Positions 5,840-7,424 of a DNA stretch of 7,424 nucleotides are shown here, piece by piece (the stretch's first letter is position 1; the number at the start of each line of letters is the position of its first letter). The stretch is from an uncultured Dialister sp. (GTDB lineage Bacteria; Bacillota; Negativicutes; Veillonellales; Dialisteraceae): the NCBI RefSeq assembly GCF_900541605.1, contig NZ_UQKJ01000095.1, positions 1 through 7,424 of the forward strand, given 5' to 3'. Position numbers and translations under genes: made by a program. Below the pieces are notes generated by a model, which was given only the letters and a program-made list of their open reading frames with translations, searched no databases and had not been told where the DNA came from.

Positions 5840-7326
5840 TTATTTGCATGCTTCCTGCACTGCAGGGTTCCAAGGCATGTATTTCTCCAATACCTCCTCA
5901 CCCTTTAGGTGCTCTTCATTGGGCATGCGGGTGAGTATGTAGATCAGGTACTTCTCCGGATCTATGTTATTGGCCTTACAGGTTTCAATTATACTGTAGA
6001 CGCAGGCACTCGCCTCAGCCCCTTTGGGGCTCGCTGAAAAGAGCCAGTTTTTCCGGCCCACGGTAAAAGGACGTATGCTGTTTTCCGCAGTGTTGTTGGA
6101 TATAGCACACCGGCCATCCTGCAGGTAGGCTTCAAGCTGCTCCTTGTTGGTCAGGGAGTAGTTCAGAGCATTGCTGATTCTGGATTTCGGAAGGACTTTG
6201 TCCCGGCTGTCTTCGGCCCACTTCCAGTAGGCTTTCAGCACAGGTACTTCCTTTTCAAGTCTTTGTGCCTTTCTTTCTTCAGGAGTAAGTTCACGCAGTT
6301 CTTTTTCAATTTCAAATAGTTTACGTATGTACCGCAGTCCCTTGCCAGCCAGGCTTACTGAAGTTTCATCCTGCTTTGCCGTTTCGGTTTCTACATACTT
6401 ACGTCTTGCATGGGCCCAGCATAGGCAGCGGGTAACACCGGCTACCTGGTTATATCCGGAATAGTCATCCGTTTGGAGATAACCGGTAAATCCCTGGAGG
6501 AATTCGGATGCATTGGCACCTTTCCTGCTTTGCCGGTACTGGAACAGACGGATATTATGTAATGGTTCATACTCTCCGCTGGTAAAGACCCACATGTAGG
6601 ATTTGCTGGTGTTCTTACGGCCTTTTTCATTGAGAACCTGCACCGGCGTCTCATCTGCGTGCAGATAAGGTTCTTTGAGAAGGAGGCCATGCATGTAATT
6701 CTGCAGTGGCTTCATGTATTCATTTGAAGAAATAATGATCCAGTTTGCCAGGGTAGCCCTGCTGAGAGGCAGCCCCAGCTGCTTCCATTCGCGTTCCTGA
6801 CGGTTCAGCGGAACGGCCAGGCCGTACTTCTGCATCATCACATGGGCTATAGCTGAAGGGGAAGCAAAAGAATACGGAATAGGAGGCTTCGGCATAATTG
6901 GCTTCACAATATGAGGCTGGTCATTCTTGCGGCACTCCCTGCATTCATAAGCTTTCTGGTAGTAACGCTTGCAGATAAGCTTTGCCGGAATAAACTCAAT
7001 CTGCGTATTAACAAGGGTCTTGCCTATAGGCGAGAGTATATGACCGCATATATCACAGACCTTCTGATCCTTATCCAGATCAATGTCTATGTTCTCAATG
7101 CAGTCTTCCGGGAGAGACTCTAAAAGTGTTTTTACGGAAGGTTTCCTTTTAGCTTTCCGTTCGTAGCCTTTAACTGTAGTCTTTTCCAGCTCCGGTTCTT
7201 TGACACTGGGATTGGCTTCTGTTTCGGCTTCGTTAAAGAGGCTGAGGTAGGCGTCATCCAAGTCCGGATCAGTTCGGCGTTCCGTTTTGGGGCCAAAGCG
7301 TGCCTGCTGAAGTATGTTTACTCTAG
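5840..7326 (-). pseudogene. tnpC: IS66-family transposase TnpC, N-terminus missing
   Basis: The frame is open from the stop at 5840 to codons reading RVNILQQARFGPKTERRTD at about 7325, which is the usual IS66 sequence after the N-terminal coiled coil. Numbering from a TTG at 7261 (473 residues), features are: a zinc finger with Cys69, Cys72, Cys107 and Cys110; DDE catalytic residues Asp203 (HADETP), Asp265 (QTDDYSGY) and Glu393 (NNTAENSIRP); and the IS66 C-terminal part KANNIDPEKYLIYIL. TTG 7261 is not a real start, since homology runs on upstream in frame without a ribosome site. Before 7323 the frame leaves IS66 sequence and meets a stop (TGA) a few codons later. About 30-40 N-terminal residues seem to be lost compared with typical members of 510-540. 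Catalytic function is doubtful without them. Confidence 0.8.
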
Positions 7327-7424
7327 GGAAACGCTGATTTAATCAAGAAAATATCGCCAGAAAATGCATTTTCCTGTAAAATAGAGATAAAAGGTAAAAA
7401 GTGTCATGAAAGGCGGTATTCCCT
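7327..7424 (+). mobile_element. Possible end of a second insertion sequence (IS5-like) inside tnpC
   Basis: IS66 similarity stops exactly at CTAG (7323-7326), which fits the YTAR target of the IS5 subgroup. The next bases, GGAAACGCTGATTTAATC (7327-7344), look like an insertion-sequence end. An ATG at 7406 with AAGG 11 bases upstream could be the start of its transposase, but only six codons (MKGGIP) are visible. The family is a guess from the target and the GGAA...CTGATT pattern. The alternative is that this is simply host sequence at a deletion boundary. Confidence 0.35.

Larger units (their letters stand above)
5761..7326 (-). mobile_element. IS66-family insertion sequence, partial
   Basis: The element end is placed at 5761 because GTAAGCGCAAAATAAATGAG fits the GTAAGCG start typical of IS66 terminal inverted repeats. 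IS66 elements usually make 8-bp target repeats, so 5753-5760 (AAAATTCT) would be one copy. Inside are a terminator and tnpC, read towards this end. The usual tnpA and tnpB genes and the opposite inverted repeat are not in the window. Similarity stops at 7323-7326 (CTAG), where another sequence begins. Either the element continues beyond an insertion or it is truncated. The other end cannot be seen. Confidence 0.75.

Noticed and set aside
1..7424. CRISPR array or regular tandem repeats
   Set aside because: No repeated unit with regular spacers is seen anywhere in the window.

Overview
The window looks like a piece of a Bacillota chromosome of moderate GC content. The 3' part of a 5S rRNA, the Gram-positive style ribosome binding sites, the lipoprotein signal and the gene families point loosely to the Negativicutes (for example a Dialister or Megasphaera relative). 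That placement is inference from the look of the 5S and the proteins, not a match to a reference.

Left part (1-2730, + strand). The window opens inside a 5S rRNA, presumably the end of an rRNA operon, closed by a strong hairpin terminator. A three-gene set follows with overlapping ends: an RluA/RluD-family pseudouridine synthase, a PgeF/YfiH-type polyphenol oxidase-fold protein, and a short-chain dehydrogenase (SDR). The SDR is split by a +1-base frameshift at a run of seven A; removing one A restores a normal 251-residue protein. A perfect 19-bp palindrome at 2691-2730 ends this operon and also the convergent one.

Middle (2727-4493, - strand). A second compact operon is read leftward from an extended -10 promoter. 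It encodes a DUF4931/GalT-like HIT-superfamily protein, a calcineurin-like metallophosphoesterase and a 77-residue protein of unknown function. All three genes overlap by 4 to 8 bases, so translation is probably coupled.

Right-middle (4500-5605, + strand). A divergent, stand-alone gene encodes a family 3 solute-binding lipoprotein of an amino-acid ABC transporter. It has its own promoter, a 14-bp inverted repeat just upstream of the -35 box, and its own terminator. No permease or ATPase gene is beside it.

Right end (5605-7424). About 155 bases without a gene hold an unassigned sequence that can fold into a long rod and may be a structured RNA. At 5761 an IS66-family element begins with GTAAGCG. 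Its TnpC transposase is read leftward and has its zinc finger and full DDE triad, but it loses its N-terminus at a CTAG at 7323-7326. There a different sequence starts that may be the end of a second, IS5-like insertion sequence. The right end is therefore probably a nest of mobile elements.

I see no complete novel defence or mobile system. The items most worth a second look are the possible RNA at 5621-5733, the SDR frameshift, the IS-in-IS junction, and the inverted repeat in front of the solute-binding protein gene.
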